A stretch of DNA of 64,000 bases from UBA2177 sp964351475. Its GTDB lineage: Bacteria; Patescibacteriota; Dojkabacteria; SC72. Shown piece after piece: positions 1-7,950 of this stretch. Position numbers and translations under genes: made by a program. Location: contig CAYGOB010000001.1 of the NCBI GenBank assembly GCA_964351475.1, positions 15,023 through 79,022 on the forward strand. Direction: 5' to 3'. Each line of letters starts with the position of its first letter. The stretch's first letter is position 1. The notes under the pieces were generated by a model. It searched no databases and had not been told where the DNA came from. It worked only from the letters and a program-made list of their open reading frames with translations.

Positions 1-3000
1 GTATATATAGATGAGTTTAGTTTGTATAGAAAGATAAATAGGATAGATAATGGTATGTTTATAAATGGGTTAGAGGGGTGGAATGAGCAATCACCTAGCG
101 ACATAGAAGATCTATTAACATGGATAGATTTTTCAGACAAAGATACATTATTTATTAATACAGGGGGGACAACTCCTGTTAATGTAGACGGAGATTTAAT
201 ATATAGGGTAGCAGATAAAAGTGATGGAAATGATTATTGGTATGCTATTAGTGCTGGGGTAAGACCTGTATATAAGGAGAACCAGCTCAATGGATTAAGT
301 GCAGCACATTTTCCTGCTGGAAATTATTTAAGAACGATTAATAGTTATGGTACTTATAATAAATCCATATTTACAGTAGCAAGACTTTTAATAGATGAAA
401 ACAAAAGAAATCTTTACAACAGGGTGTCATATAATTTTTGGACGCGTGATGGTGCGATACATCTTGGCAGAGATAGCTATATATCTGTGCCTGCTGTTTC
501 TGATACAAACTACATAATTACTGCTTTATGGGATACAGGTTCTAATGCTAGGTTAAGGCTCAATCGGGGGATAGAAGAAGCTACAGGAATTGCGGAAGGT
601 TGGGCTTCAAATTATATGTGGCATCTTATGTCTACAGCAGCTGAAGAAGGAGGAGAAGGATACATATATGAAAGCATTATTTATGACAGGATATTATCAA
701 TCGAAGAGTATACAGCAGTTGAGTCATATCTTAATAACAAGTGGTTTCTAAACTCTTCTCTCTCAACCACCACCAAATACACCGGTCCCTCCTCCGCCCA
801 ACTTCAAACATCAGACTCTGATGCTACCTTCGTCCAATACCTAAACCTAGCTAACACCGACACCTACACCCTTACTGCATACGCATATACAGACGGTAGC
901 CCAGTAACAACCGATGACATTAATCTGTACTTTGACAATGACATACTCCCTACAACCTTTTTAGATGCAGGTAATGGTTGGTACAAACTAACAGCTACTC
1001 TAACAGCAACAGACTCTTACAAAGCCTTTGGAGTACAAGTAAAAGCAAACAAAACAGTAAATGTAGACAATTTTAGTTTAGACAGAGGAGAGCGATATGT
1101 AATATATACATCCAATGCATACACAAATGAAACAATGACAAGTTGGGATACCTTCTGTGAAGGAGATTTGGAATACCAAACCTGTACCCCTGACTCAACA
1201 CAAGAAGGCTACTCAGAAATCAGATACCAACTCTGTACAGACGATGGGTCAGTGTGTGAAAGTGAAAACAAATGGCAATACTGGAATGGTACAGAGTGGG
1301 TAGTAGCAACTGATTTGGACATACACAACAACAGTGCAAGTGATCTAACCCAACAAGTAATGCAAACAATAGATACGGAAAACAAAAAACTCTCTGTTAA
1401 AACAATACTAACCTTTGATGGATACAATCCTCCCATATTACCTAAGGTATCCATAGGACTGAGTGCAGATACAATACCACCAGAGACAAATGCAAGTAAC
1501 CTAATCATGAAAACACAACCAGGAGGAAGAACCATAACTAACGAAGGCTGGAACAATACTCTAATGCCATACATTACCTGGACCCAAGGAGCAGACAACA
1601 AAGGAGGCTCAGGCCTTAAAGGCTACTGTGTATACCTAGGCCAAGATCAAACTGCAGACCCTCAAACTAGTAAAGGAATACTAGGAGAATCTCCAGTAGA
1701 CTTAGAAACCTCCACCTGTGGATTCATAGTAGAGGATAATATACTAGATCTAAGTAATACAGACTACCATTCAGAACCATGGCTAACTAGTTCAACAGAA
1801 CCCTACTACCTAAAAGTAAAAGCCATAGACAGAGGAAACAATGTGTACGAAGGAGAAAGTGAAACCTTTACATTCTACATAGATACAACACCTCCTACTA
1901 ATGTATCCTTCCTTTCTTGTGCTTCAGGTAATTTCTCTAATGCTTTGGATATGAATTTCTCTTGGCCAACAACAGCAGGCCCAGAAGCAAAAGATGATTA
2001 CTCAGACATACTAGGTTGGCAATACAAGCTTAATGATATTAATGCACAGTGGAAAGGTACTCAAACACACACAGGATTAGAAATTGAATACATACCTCTT
2101 GGTCAATCAATATATACCCTTAAACAAAGTGATGCAGAAACAATCATATCAGGAAGTAATGTAGTTTACTTTAGAAGTGTAGACAATGTAGGTAACTTTT
2201 CATCAGGAGCAACCATTAGAACATGTAGCATATCCTACGGAGGAGCAGCTCCTAACTTTGAAGATACAGACAAAGTAACAATTACTCCTAATATATCCCA
2301 AGACAACCAATACTCTTTAAGCTGGCCAAGTGCCACCCCCGCTCCAGAAACCCAAGTATCTAAATACTACTACATGATAAATACAGCTCCTCCCTCAACA
2401 CTTTCAACCTTAGAAGCAAACCCAGCAACATACATTAACAATTCAACATCAACAGCAGTACCTTTAAGAGCACTCCCTAATGTAAACAAAGGAGTAAATA
2501 CAGTGTATGTAGTTTCTGTAGATAACAGTGAGATACCTAACTACTCTCCAAGTAATTACATAACAGGAACATTTACTCTTAATTCAACAGACCCAGACAA
2601 TGTAGGAGATTTAGTAGCATCAGACTCATCCATAAAGTTAAAATCTCAATGGAATGTAACCCTAACTTGGGTAGTACCAGAATACAAAGGAGCAGGTAAT
2701 TTAACGTATGAGATATACAGGTCAACTAATGGAGTAGACTTTACACATGTGGGATCAACCTCAGGACTTTCATATGTAGATAGTGCACCTCAGTCACGTA
2801 TGTATTTTTACAAGGTATATACTAAAGACGGAGCAAATTCTTTAAGTTCAGGGAGCAATGCAGTATCCATAACACCAACAGGAAGATGGACAACGCCACC
2901 AGAACTCATATCCGAGCCTGAGGTAGAGAATGTAACAACACAAAGAGCAACGATAGTGTGGTCTACATCTAGGTCAGCAGACAGTAGAATTCAGTTTGGA

Positions 3001-4128
3001 ACACAGAGTGGTAAGTATGCAGATGTAGAACCTTCAACACCTAATCATGTAACCTCTCATGTAATGTCTCTTTCAGGATTAACCCCTAATACAACATATT
3101 TTTACAGAGCAAAATGGACAGATGAGGATGGTAATGTAGGTATTTCAGAAGAAAAAACATTTACAACAGCACCACCACCGGTAATTAAACAAGTAGAAGT
3201 AAGAAATATTGGATTAGAGTCTGCAGTAGTTAACTTTACATCAGAGGGAGCTTCGGGAGTTAAGATATATTACGGAAGAACATCCTCTTTTGGGGGAATT
3301 AGAGAGATATCAACCTCTAGTTTAGAGTCTACCTATTCAGTAGAACTCTCTGATTTAGAGGACGGTACTAGATATTACTTTAAGATTAATACTTTAGATG
3401 TGGATGGTAGTGAATACGACAACCAGGTTAACGAGTTCCAAACCTTACCTCGTCCTCGAGTAAGCAATGTAAGATTACAACAGGTATCAGGTACAGCACA
3501 AAGTACAATACTAGTAACATGGGATTCAAATACAGAGATATCATCCATAGTGACATACTGGCCAGAAAACAATCCATCTCAAGCAAGAGATGAGGTATCA
3601 GTAGAGTTAAAGAAAGGAGAACACAGAATGATGATTAGAGGATTAGAACCTACAACTGCATACAATCTCCAAGTAAAAGGAAGAGACAAGATGGGTAATG
3701 AGGCTGTATCAGATACCCAAAGATTTACAACAGCAACAGATACAAGACCTCCAGTAATTACAGATTTAAGAGTAGAAGGTTCAACCATCCCTCCATTTGC
3801 AACAACAGCCCAACAGACCTCAGTACAGATAGTGGTATCATGGACAACAGATGAGCCAGCTACAAGTCAGGTAGAGTTTGGAGAGGGTACAGGTAGTACG
3901 TATGCACAAAGAACACAGAAGGATTCTAATTTTAGTTACAATCATACAGTAGTAATATCTAACTTAGTACCATCTCAGGTATATCATCTTAGAGCAGTAT
4001 CAGAGGATATGGCAGGTAATGTAGGGTATTCCATAGATGTAGTAACAATAGCACCTAAGGTAACAGACAATGCCCTAGATTTAGTAATACAGAATTTAAT
4101 GGAGACATTTAGATTTTTAAGAAGGTAG
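1..4128 (+). CDS. Large FnIII-repeat surface protein with LamG-like domain (5' end outside window)
   Basis: The reading frame is open to base 1, so the true start and any signal peptide lie upstream. The first 240 or so visible residues look like a concanavalin/LamG-type jelly roll. A carbohydrate-binding-like segment follows (about nt 750-1100), then Ig-like blocks with TxPP motifs, then about five fibronectin type III modules (about nt 2600-4060), each with the hydrophobic pattern of FnIII strands and TTYFYRA- or TAYNLQV-like F strands. There is no LPXTG tail; the C-terminus is a short amphipathic helix. It is paralogous to the protein at 10971-14066, sharing domain order and many sentences of sequence. 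A role in adhesion or cell-surface recognition is inferred. Codon use changes near nt 750: the LamG part is purine/AT-rich, the following part C-rich, suggesting domain exchange. Confidence 0.8.
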   Translation, partial: VYIDEFSLYRKINRIDNGMFINGLEGWNEQSPSDIEDLLTWIDFSDKDTLFINTGGTTPVNVDGDLIYRVADKSDGNDYWYAISAGVRPVYKENQLNGLSAAHFPAGNYLRTINSYGTYNKSIFTVARLLIDENKRNLYNRVSYNFWTRDGAIHLGRDSYISVPAVSDTNYIITALWDTGSNARLRLNRGIEEATGIAEGWASNYMWHLMSTAAEEGGEGYIYESIIYDRILSIEEYTAVESYLNNKWFLNSSLSTTTKYTGPSSAQLQTSDSDATFVQYLNLANTDTYTLTAYAYTDGSPVTTDDINLYFDNDILPTTFLDAGNGWYKLTATLTATDSYKAFGVQVKANKTVNVDNFSLDRGERYVIYTSNAYTNETMTSWDTFCEGDLEYQTCTPDSTQEGYSEIRYQLCTDDGSVCESENKWQYWNGTEWVVATDLDIHNNSASDLTQQVMQTIDTENKKLSVKTILTFDGYNPPILPKVSIGLSADTIPPETNASNLIMKTQPGGRTITNEGWNNTLMPYITWTQGADNKGGSGLKGYCVYLGQDQTADPQTSKGILGESPVDLETSTCGFIVEDNILDLSNTDYHSEPWLTSSTEPYYLKVKAIDRGNNVYEGESETFTFYIDTTPPTNVSFLSCASGNFSNALDMNFSWPTTAGPEAKDDYSDILGWQYKLNDINAQWKGTQTHTGLEIEYIPLGQSIYTLKQSDAETIISGSNVVYFRSVDNVGNFSSGATIRTCSISYGGAAPNFEDTDKVTITPNISQDNQYSLSWPSATPAPETQVSKYYYMINTAPPSTLSTLEANPATYINNSTSTAVPLRALPNVNKGVNTVYVVSVDNSEIPNYSPSNYITGTFTLNSTDPDNVGDLVASDSSIKLKSQWNVTLTWVVPEYKGAGNLTYEIYRSTNGVDFTHVGSTSGLSYVDSAPQSRMYFYKVYTKDGANSLSSGSNAVSITPTGRWTTPPELISEPEVENVTTQRATIVWSTSRSADSRIQFGTQSGKYADVEPSTPNHVTSHVMSLSGLTPNTTYFYRAKWTDEDGNVGISEEKTFTTAPPPVIKQVEVRNIGLESAVVNFTSEGASGVKIYYGRTSSFGGIREISTSSLESTYSVELSDLEDGTRYYFKINTLDVDGSEYDNQVNEFQTLPRPRVSNVRLQQVSGTAQSTILVTWDSNTEISSIVTYWPENNPSQARDEVSVELKKGEHRMMIRGLEPTTAYNLQVKGRDKMGNEAVSDTQRFTTATDTRPPVITDLRVEGSTIPPFATTAQQTSVQIVVSWTTDEPATSQVEFGEGTGSTYAQRTQKDSNFSYNHTVVISNLVPSQVYHLRAVSEDMAGNVGYSIDVVTIAPKVTDNALDLVIQNLMETFRFLRR

Positions 4129-4229
4129 TATGGCTATCTAGAGTTGATATATACAATAATATTGTTAAAAGCAAATTACTAAATATAATTTGATTTTTAA
4201 TAACTTAGTTTTTAGATCTCGAAATAATC

Positions 4230-4245
4230 AAGGTTTAACAACCTT
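4230..4245. other. Small hairpin downstream of the FnIII gene
   Basis: AAGGTT and AACCTT form a 6-bp stem around a TAAC loop, 100 nt after the stop codon of the large FnIII gene. There is no T-run right after it, so a terminator role is uncertain. The remaining intergenic stretch 4129-4384 holds repeat copy A and the Nudix promoter. Confidence 0.3.
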
Positions 4246-4260
4246 TCTAAGGGGTAGTAC

Positions 4261-4347
4261 ACAGGTCTATAATGAACCAGAGGTTATTGATGGGACATGC
4301 ATGTCTGGAACCTAAAATGAGACAAAAGAGACAGTGTAAAAAAGGGG
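4261..4347 (+). repeat. Dispersed intergenic repeat, copy A
   Basis: This is the fullest copy of a repeat family seen six times in the window. The left half (ACAGGTCTATAA, GAACCAGAGG, TATTG) matches copy F beside tRNA-Asp almost base for base. The right half contains the perfect palindrome GACATGCATGTC (4294-4305), then TGGAACCTAAAATGAGACA and AAGAGACAGTGTAAAA. It lies directly upstream of the Nudix gene. Confidence 0.7.
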
Positions 4348-4367
4348 AAAAAAAGGTGTCCAACTTT

Positions 4368-4376
4368 TGATATAAT
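4368..4376 (+). promoter_or_regulatory. Extended -10 promoter of the Nudix gene
   Basis: TGATATAAT, a TGN extended -10, ends 8 nt before the ATG at 4385. Transcription would start at or within a base or two of the start codon, so the mRNA is probably leaderless. No good -35 box is visible. Confidence 0.6.
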
Positions 4377-4384
4377 GGACATAC

Positions 4385-4867
4385 ATGATAAAGACTATTA
4401 CTAAATCCAAAAATCCTAATTTAACAAGACCCAGGATTTTGCTCGTAGTTCGAATGATTATCATCAATAATGGAAAGATACTCCTTATACAAAGAAGTGG
4501 TGAAGAATCTAACAATCCTCTTAGATGGGAAATTCCAGGAGGGAAGTTAGATAAAGGTCAAGATTTAACACAAGCTGCAACAAGAGAGATGATAGAAGAG
4601 GTTGGTCTATTTGCAATCCCAGTTAAACAACTTGTATTTTTTGATTCTGATATCAGTAGTAACAATAAATATAAAGGAATTCCGTATATTCAGTTGGCTG
4701 GACTTTATGCTTCCGAAGGTAATAAGGTACGAATCTCAAAAGAACATGAAGACTACAAATGGGTTACTCTAAGTAATTCTCTTAAATTAGACCTAACTGA
4801 ATTTACTAGGAAAGCACTGTTAGCATGGGAGGTAGATATCATGAGGTTTTTGTCCAAGAAGAAATGA
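4385..4867 (+). CDS. Nudix (MutT-like) hydrolase
   Basis: Nudix hydrolases cleave nucleoside diphosphates linked to another group, for example oxidised dNTPs. The box is visible at about residues 58-80: GGKLDKG, then AATREMIEEVGL, fitting GX5EX7REUXEEXGU except that the first glutamate is Gln (GQDL). The REUXEE metal-binding core is intact. At 160 aa it has the usual length for the family. It stands alone between repeat copies A and B and has its own leaderless-type promoter. Substrate cannot be told from sequence. The start was chosen at the ATG 8 nt after TATAAT; an internal ATG at MIIINNGK would shorten it by about 20 residues. Confidence 0.85.
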   Translation: MIKTITKSKNPNLTRPRILLVVRMIIINNGKILLIQRSGEESNNPLRWEIPGGKLDKGQDLTQAATREMIEEVGLFAIPVKQLVFFDSDISSNNKYKGIPYIQLAGLYASEGNKVRISKEHEDYKWVTLSNSLKLDLTEFTRKALLAWEVDIMRFLSKKK

Positions 4868-4880
4868 GATGTAATCTGAA

Positions 4881-4904
4881 GGTATACACATGCCTGGAAC
4901 CTAG
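4881..4904 (+). repeat. Dispersed intergenic repeat, copy B (fragment)
   Basis: Only the centre remains: ACACATGCCTGGAACCTAG, matching the palindrome edge and the TGGAACCTA block of copies A and E. It merges into a TATAAT at 4905-4910 that is the likely -10 of the oligoribonuclease gene. Confidence 0.45.
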
Positions 4905-4910
4905 TATAAT
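4905..4910 (+). promoter_or_regulatory. -10 box of the orn gene
   Basis: A perfect TATAAT lies 28 nt before the ATG at 4939. In contrast to many genes here, this leaves a leader of about 20 nt with a weak AGGG Shine-Dalgarno. Confidence 0.5.
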
Positions 4911-4938
4911 TAAATCATTAATTTGATTAAGGGTTAAT

Positions 4939-5478
4939 ATGTCTCAAGTAATAGATAAATTAGTATGGATAGATTTAGAAACAACGGGATTGAGTATTAA
5001 GAAGGATAAAATTATTGAAATAGCAGTATTGATAACAGATACCCAATTAAATCTTCTAGATGAGAAGGGTTATGTAGCTTTTGTAAATATAACTGACAAA
5101 GATATTGCTCTAATGGACGATATTGTAAAAGAGATGCACACTAAAAATGGGGTGATTGATATGTGTAAAAAATCTTCCTTTACAATAGAGGATATAGATA
5201 AAGGAGCCGTGGAATACATATCTAAATTTGTTCAAAAAAATGAAGCTCCACTTTGTGGTAATAATATCGCTTTTGACAGATCTTTTATTGAATATAATAT
5301 GCCATTACTTGTTGACTACCTTCATTACAGAAATATAGATGTTACTACTATTAAGCAGTTAAGTCAGATTTGGAGAAACGATGTTTGTAAAAAGACAGAT
5401 TCAACTCATGAAGCAATGGATGATATAAAGGAGAGTATAGAAGAATTAAGGCATTATAAAGAAAAATTTTTTGATTGA
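4939..5478 (+). CDS. orn: Oligoribonuclease (DEDDh exonuclease)
   Basis: Degrades 2-5-nt RNA oligomers (and pGpG) to mononucleotides in the cytoplasm. The DEDDh motifs are all present: Exo I WIDLETTGL near residue 10, the FDRSF aspartate near residue 113, and HEAMDD near residue 157. At 179 aa it has the standard length of the Orn family. The gene stands alone after the Nudix gene and ends in TGA, one of several TGA stops showing that TGA is not reassigned. Orn is the best match; a general exonuclease of the epsilon type is the alternative but those usually differ in motif spacing. Confidence 0.88.
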   Translation: MSQVIDKLVWIDLETTGLSIKKDKIIEIAVLITDTQLNLLDEKGYVAFVNITDKDIALMDDIVKEMHTKNGVIDMCKKSSFTIEDIDKGAVEYISKFVQKNEAPLCGNNIAFDRSFIEYNMPLLVDYLHYRNIDVTTIKQLSQIWRNDVCKKTDSTHEAMDDIKESIEELRHYKEKFFD

Positions 5479-5488
5479 GTATAGTGGA

Positions 5489-5564
5489 TGGGTCTAAGAG
5501 GAACCTAAGGGATTTGGCGGGACATACACGTCTGGAATCTAAAATGAGACAAAAGAGACAGTAT
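5489..5564 (+). repeat. Dispersed intergenic repeat, copy C
   Basis: Contains both halves: GGTCTAAGAGGAACC with TTTGGCGGGACATACACGTC, then TGGAATCTAAAATGAGACA and AAGAGACAGTAT. It lies 10 nt after the orn stop codon and downstream of the oppositely oriented small gene at 5587-5829. Confidence 0.7.
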
Positions 5565-5586
5565 CATAAATAGGGTAGTGTGATAT

Positions 5587-5829
5587 TTAATCTTCTATAT
5601 TAGGACGAAGAATCCAATGAAGGGTTCGAACTTGATCCGACATGTGTGGTACGTCTCTAAAGAATTTGTCAGGGGAATCCCAAATGAACTGAGCGGCGTT
5701 TCTAATTCTTGTCTCAAGGGGTAAAATATTGGTATCCTCTGCTTTTATCCCCAAAACTTTTTCAACATCCTCAATTTTTTGAATAGTGTTTCTGCAATCT
5801 TTTGGTTCAGTTTTTTCCCAATTTTCCAT
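5587..5829 (-). CDS. Small hypothetical protein, 80 aa
   Basis: I do not recognise the family. The product is charged and soluble, mostly predicted helical, with IRNAAQFIWDSPDKFF and a C-terminal RTLHWILRPN. No signal peptide, membrane segment or metal motif is seen. A TATAAT lies about 20 nt upstream of the start on the same strand (near 5848-5853 in window coordinates). It is framed on both sides by copies C and D of the intergenic repeat. Coding is supported by absence of an overlapping better frame and a normal amino-acid profile, but remains moderately certain. Confidence 0.55.
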   Translation of the reverse strand: MENWEKTEPKDCRNTIQKIEDVEKVLGIKAEDTNILPLETRIRNAAQFIWDSPDKFFRDVPHMSDQVRTLHWILRPNIED

Positions 5830-5904
5830 ATTTATAAGAATTAAGATTATATTGATATTAAGAATATATCAAAAACGGAGGAATTTGTCAGTGGAACAAC
5901 TCAA

Positions 5905-5948
5905 TAATGGCGGGACATACACGTCTGGAATCTAAAGTAAGATAGTAT
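5905..5948 (+). repeat. Dispersed intergenic repeat, copy D
   Basis: Right half only: AATAATGGCGGGACATACAC, GTCTGGAATCTAAAGTAAGA, TAGTATTA. The left half is degraded (GTCAGTGGAAC). It lies upstream of the sortase gene. Confidence 0.65.
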
Positions 5949-5991
5949 TACAGGAAAGTGCCTTGTTAATAATAACCATTTAGTATCGTGT

Positions 5992-5997
5992 TATAAT
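5992..5997 (+). promoter_or_regulatory. -10 box of the sortase gene
   Basis: TATAAT 14 nt before the ATG at 6012, giving a leader of only a few nucleotides. No Shine-Dalgarno is visible. Confidence 0.45.
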
Positions 5998-6011
5998 TTA
6001 GCATAATACTA

Positions 6012-6608
6012 ATGAAAACCTTAAAACTTTTAAAAAAGTTAAACCTAATTTTCTCCATTATAATAGTTGTTATTGCTATTTATATTCTAATATATCCTCT
6101 TATACCAGAAATAGCTTTTAGAATGAGTGCTAATAAATTCCAGGGATATGCATATCAATCTACAAAGACGATAGAAGTTTTACAAGAGGAAGCTAAAGAA
6201 CTTCCTCCAATACCTGAAGATAATAGACTTGTTATTCCTAAAATCTATGTAAATGCTCCAATAGTAGATGGAGAAGATGAGTCAGTCTTAGATTTTGGTA
6301 TGTGGCGTATTCCAAATACAAGTACTCCAGACAAAGGGGGCAATACAGTTATTGCTGGTCACAGAACTCTGTATACAAGTGGTCCAGATACCTTATACAA
6401 TTTAGATAAGATTGAAATAAATGATTTACTATTGGTATATTGGCAAGGTAAGGAATATGTATATAAGGTTTATGATATTACAGAGGTGAGTTCGGAGAGT
6501 ATGGAAATTTTAGATAATACAATAGATTCAAGAATTACTTTATTTAGTTGTACACCAAAATGGACATCAGAACAAAGATTGGTAGTAAAAGCCACTCTTC
6601 AACAATAA
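6012..6608 (+). CDS. Sortase, class D/E-like
   Basis: Membrane-anchored transpeptidase that links surface proteins to cell-wall material. One membrane segment occupies residues 11-33. The sortase barrel carries the catalytic triad: His in VIAGHRT (about residue 117), Cys in LFSCTPK (about 178) and Arg in EQRLVV (about 187). At 198 aa it has typical length. The TLFSCTP signature suits class D or E rather than class A. Its convergent neighbour at 6702-7667 ends in an LPGTN-type sorting signal and is the likely substrate. A second candidate substrate in the window is the cohesin-like protein at 59618 (VPSTG). Confidence 0.92.
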   Translation: MKTLKLLKKLNLIFSIIIVVIAIYILIYPLIPEIAFRMSANKFQGYAYQSTKTIEVLQEEAKELPPIPEDNRLVIPKIYVNAPIVDGEDESVLDFGMWRIPNTSTPDKGGNTVIAGHRTLYTSGPDTLYNLDKIEINDLLLVYWQGKEYVYKVYDITEVSSESMEILDNTIDSRITLFSCTPKWTSEQRLVVKATLQQ

Positions 6609-6701
6609 AATCTAGGATCATTTTTGAATTAATAACTCTTGTATTTAGAACAATTCTAGTCTCTATTGGAATCCTATATATTATTCGACATTCTCAAAAT
6701 A

Positions 6702-7667
6702 TTATCTCTCTTTGGAAGTTCTTGACGAGAACATAGTTTCTCTTCGAGATAATACCAACAGAAGGGTAGAGATACCTGCAAGTACTAATATTACTATATT
6801 CCATGTAATTCCTTTTGTACTTAAAGTAGTACCATTTGTACCTGGTAATTTAGCGGTAGTATCTGTGCTTGTGTCTGTGGTTGTGGTCGTGGTTGCAGAG
6901 GCTACACATATCTCACTAGTAATAGTATCTGAATCTAATGTAACCGCAGCATTTCTAGCTAATAATCTTCCATAAACTGTTACGTCGGTGGTAGCAGAGA
7001 TTGATGTTAATGCCATTATGGTTCCTACAAACGTTGAGCCTGTACCAAGTGTTGCAGAACTTGTAACTTGCCAGAAAACATAACATGATTGAGCACCATT
7101 TATAAGTCGGACTTCACTGCCAGAAGCAGTTACTAAATCTGAAGAAGCTTGAAAAATGAAAACTGCATTTGGATCTCCCTGAGCATCAAGTATTAATGGG
7201 CTCTCAGCTGTTATATTTGCGGTTGTAGCATTTCCAAAAGCATAAACACCTGAAGTTAAGGTTTGTCCACCAAGTTGGTTATCTACATCAGTAAATGTTT
7301 GAGTTGGTGTTCTACCAGCAGCATCAAGATAGGCGGTTGTAAGATCGTTTTTAGCTTGAGTTAACAAATCAGGATTATTTACTGATCCTGCAGGTCCGGA
7401 TGCATCTACAGAATAAATAGTTCCAGTTACTTCCTCAGCTGTTAGACCAGCATAATTACTACCAGAGGCAGGACTTAAACCAACATCTCCTGTAATAATA
7501 GAAGTTGGAATATTCGTAATTTCTGTACCAGCTAAAACTGCAAAACTTTCAGCAGTACCAAGATTTACTGTTGTTAGTGCAGTTTGAGCATTTACAAGTT
7601 GAATTCCAATTATAGCAATAACAAAAGATACAAGCATTGTTATTGAAATCTTACTAAATGTTCTCAT
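6702..7667 (-). CDS. DUF3494-type (ice-binding-like) surface protein with LPGTN sorting signal
   Basis: The signal peptide is at residues 1-27 (hydrophobic, ending VNA). The body matches the DUF3494 beta-solenoid family: LGTAESFAVLAG near residue 36, TGDVGLSP near 61, repeated Thr/Ala-rich strands, FQASSDLVTASGS and GTIMALTSIS. Members bind ice in cold-adapted microbes, but many are adhesins of unknown ligand. A Thr-rich linker (about 255-273) leads to LPGTN at 274, a membrane helix and an RR-rich tail, the layout of a sortase substrate though G is replaced by N at the last motif position. It is convergent with the sortase gene. A symmetric ATTACAA/TTGTAAT element lies upstream. Confidence 0.82.
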   Translation of the reverse strand: MRTFSKISITMLVSFVIAIIGIQLVNAQTALTTVNLGTAESFAVLAGTEITNIPTSIITGDVGLSPASGSNYAGLTAEEVTGTIYSVDASGPAGSVNNPDLLTQAKNDLTTAYLDAAGRTPTQTFTDVDNQLGGQTLTSGVYAFGNATTANITAESPLILDAQGDPNAVFIFQASSDLVTASGSEVRLINGAQSCYVFWQVTSSATLGTGSTFVGTIMALTSISATTDVTVYGRLLARNAAVTLDSDTITSEICVASATTTTTTDTSTDTTAKLPGTNGTTLSTKGITWNIVILVLAGISTLLLVLSRRETMFSSRTSKER

Positions 7668-7691
7668 TGAAAAGCCCCACTAAACTTATTA

Positions 7692-7710
7692 ATTACAACA
7701 TAATTGTAAT
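7692..7710. promoter_or_regulatory. Inverted repeat, possible operator
   Basis: ATTACAA-CATAA-TTGTAAT is a perfect 7-bp inverted repeat with a 5-nt centre, about 25 nt upstream of the start of the DUF3494 gene. Position and symmetry suit a dimeric repressor site; no regulator can be named. Confidence 0.35.
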
Positions 7711-7769
7711 CTTTTATATTTTAAGGGTTTTAAGGAGAAATGTCAATTTTTGAAGGTTTTCTACTAATG

Positions 7770-7837
7770 ATTGATATTGGCGGGACATACACGTCTGGAA
7801 CCTAGAATGAGACAAATAAGACAGTATAAAAAGGGGA
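7770..7837 (+). repeat. Dispersed intergenic repeat, copy E
   Basis: ATTGATATTGGCGGGACATA, CACGTCTGGAACCTAGAATG, AGACAAATAAGACAGTATAA then AAAGGGG. It lies about 115 nt upstream of the DGR target gene. An open frame runs through it, but this is unlikely to be coding since the same sequence is intergenic elsewhere. Confidence 0.7.
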
Positions 7838-7950
7838 GGGTATATGTCTCAAATTTGTTTTTTGAACCTTTTGTGAATAAGTTGGGATGCAAGTATGCAA
7901 CCGACACATCTTCTTGCAAAATATTTTTATTTCTTGTAAATTATACTAGG

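Noticed and set aside
6548..6736. 62-aa frame with a hydrophobic stretch at the sortase 3' end
   Set aside because: It starts inside the sortase gene in another frame, ends inside the DUF3494 gene and has no ribosome-binding site.
7771..7950. N-terminal 60-residue extension of the DGR target
   Set aside because: It reads through repeat copy E, an element that is intergenic elsewhere, and would place a soluble tail before the signal anchor.
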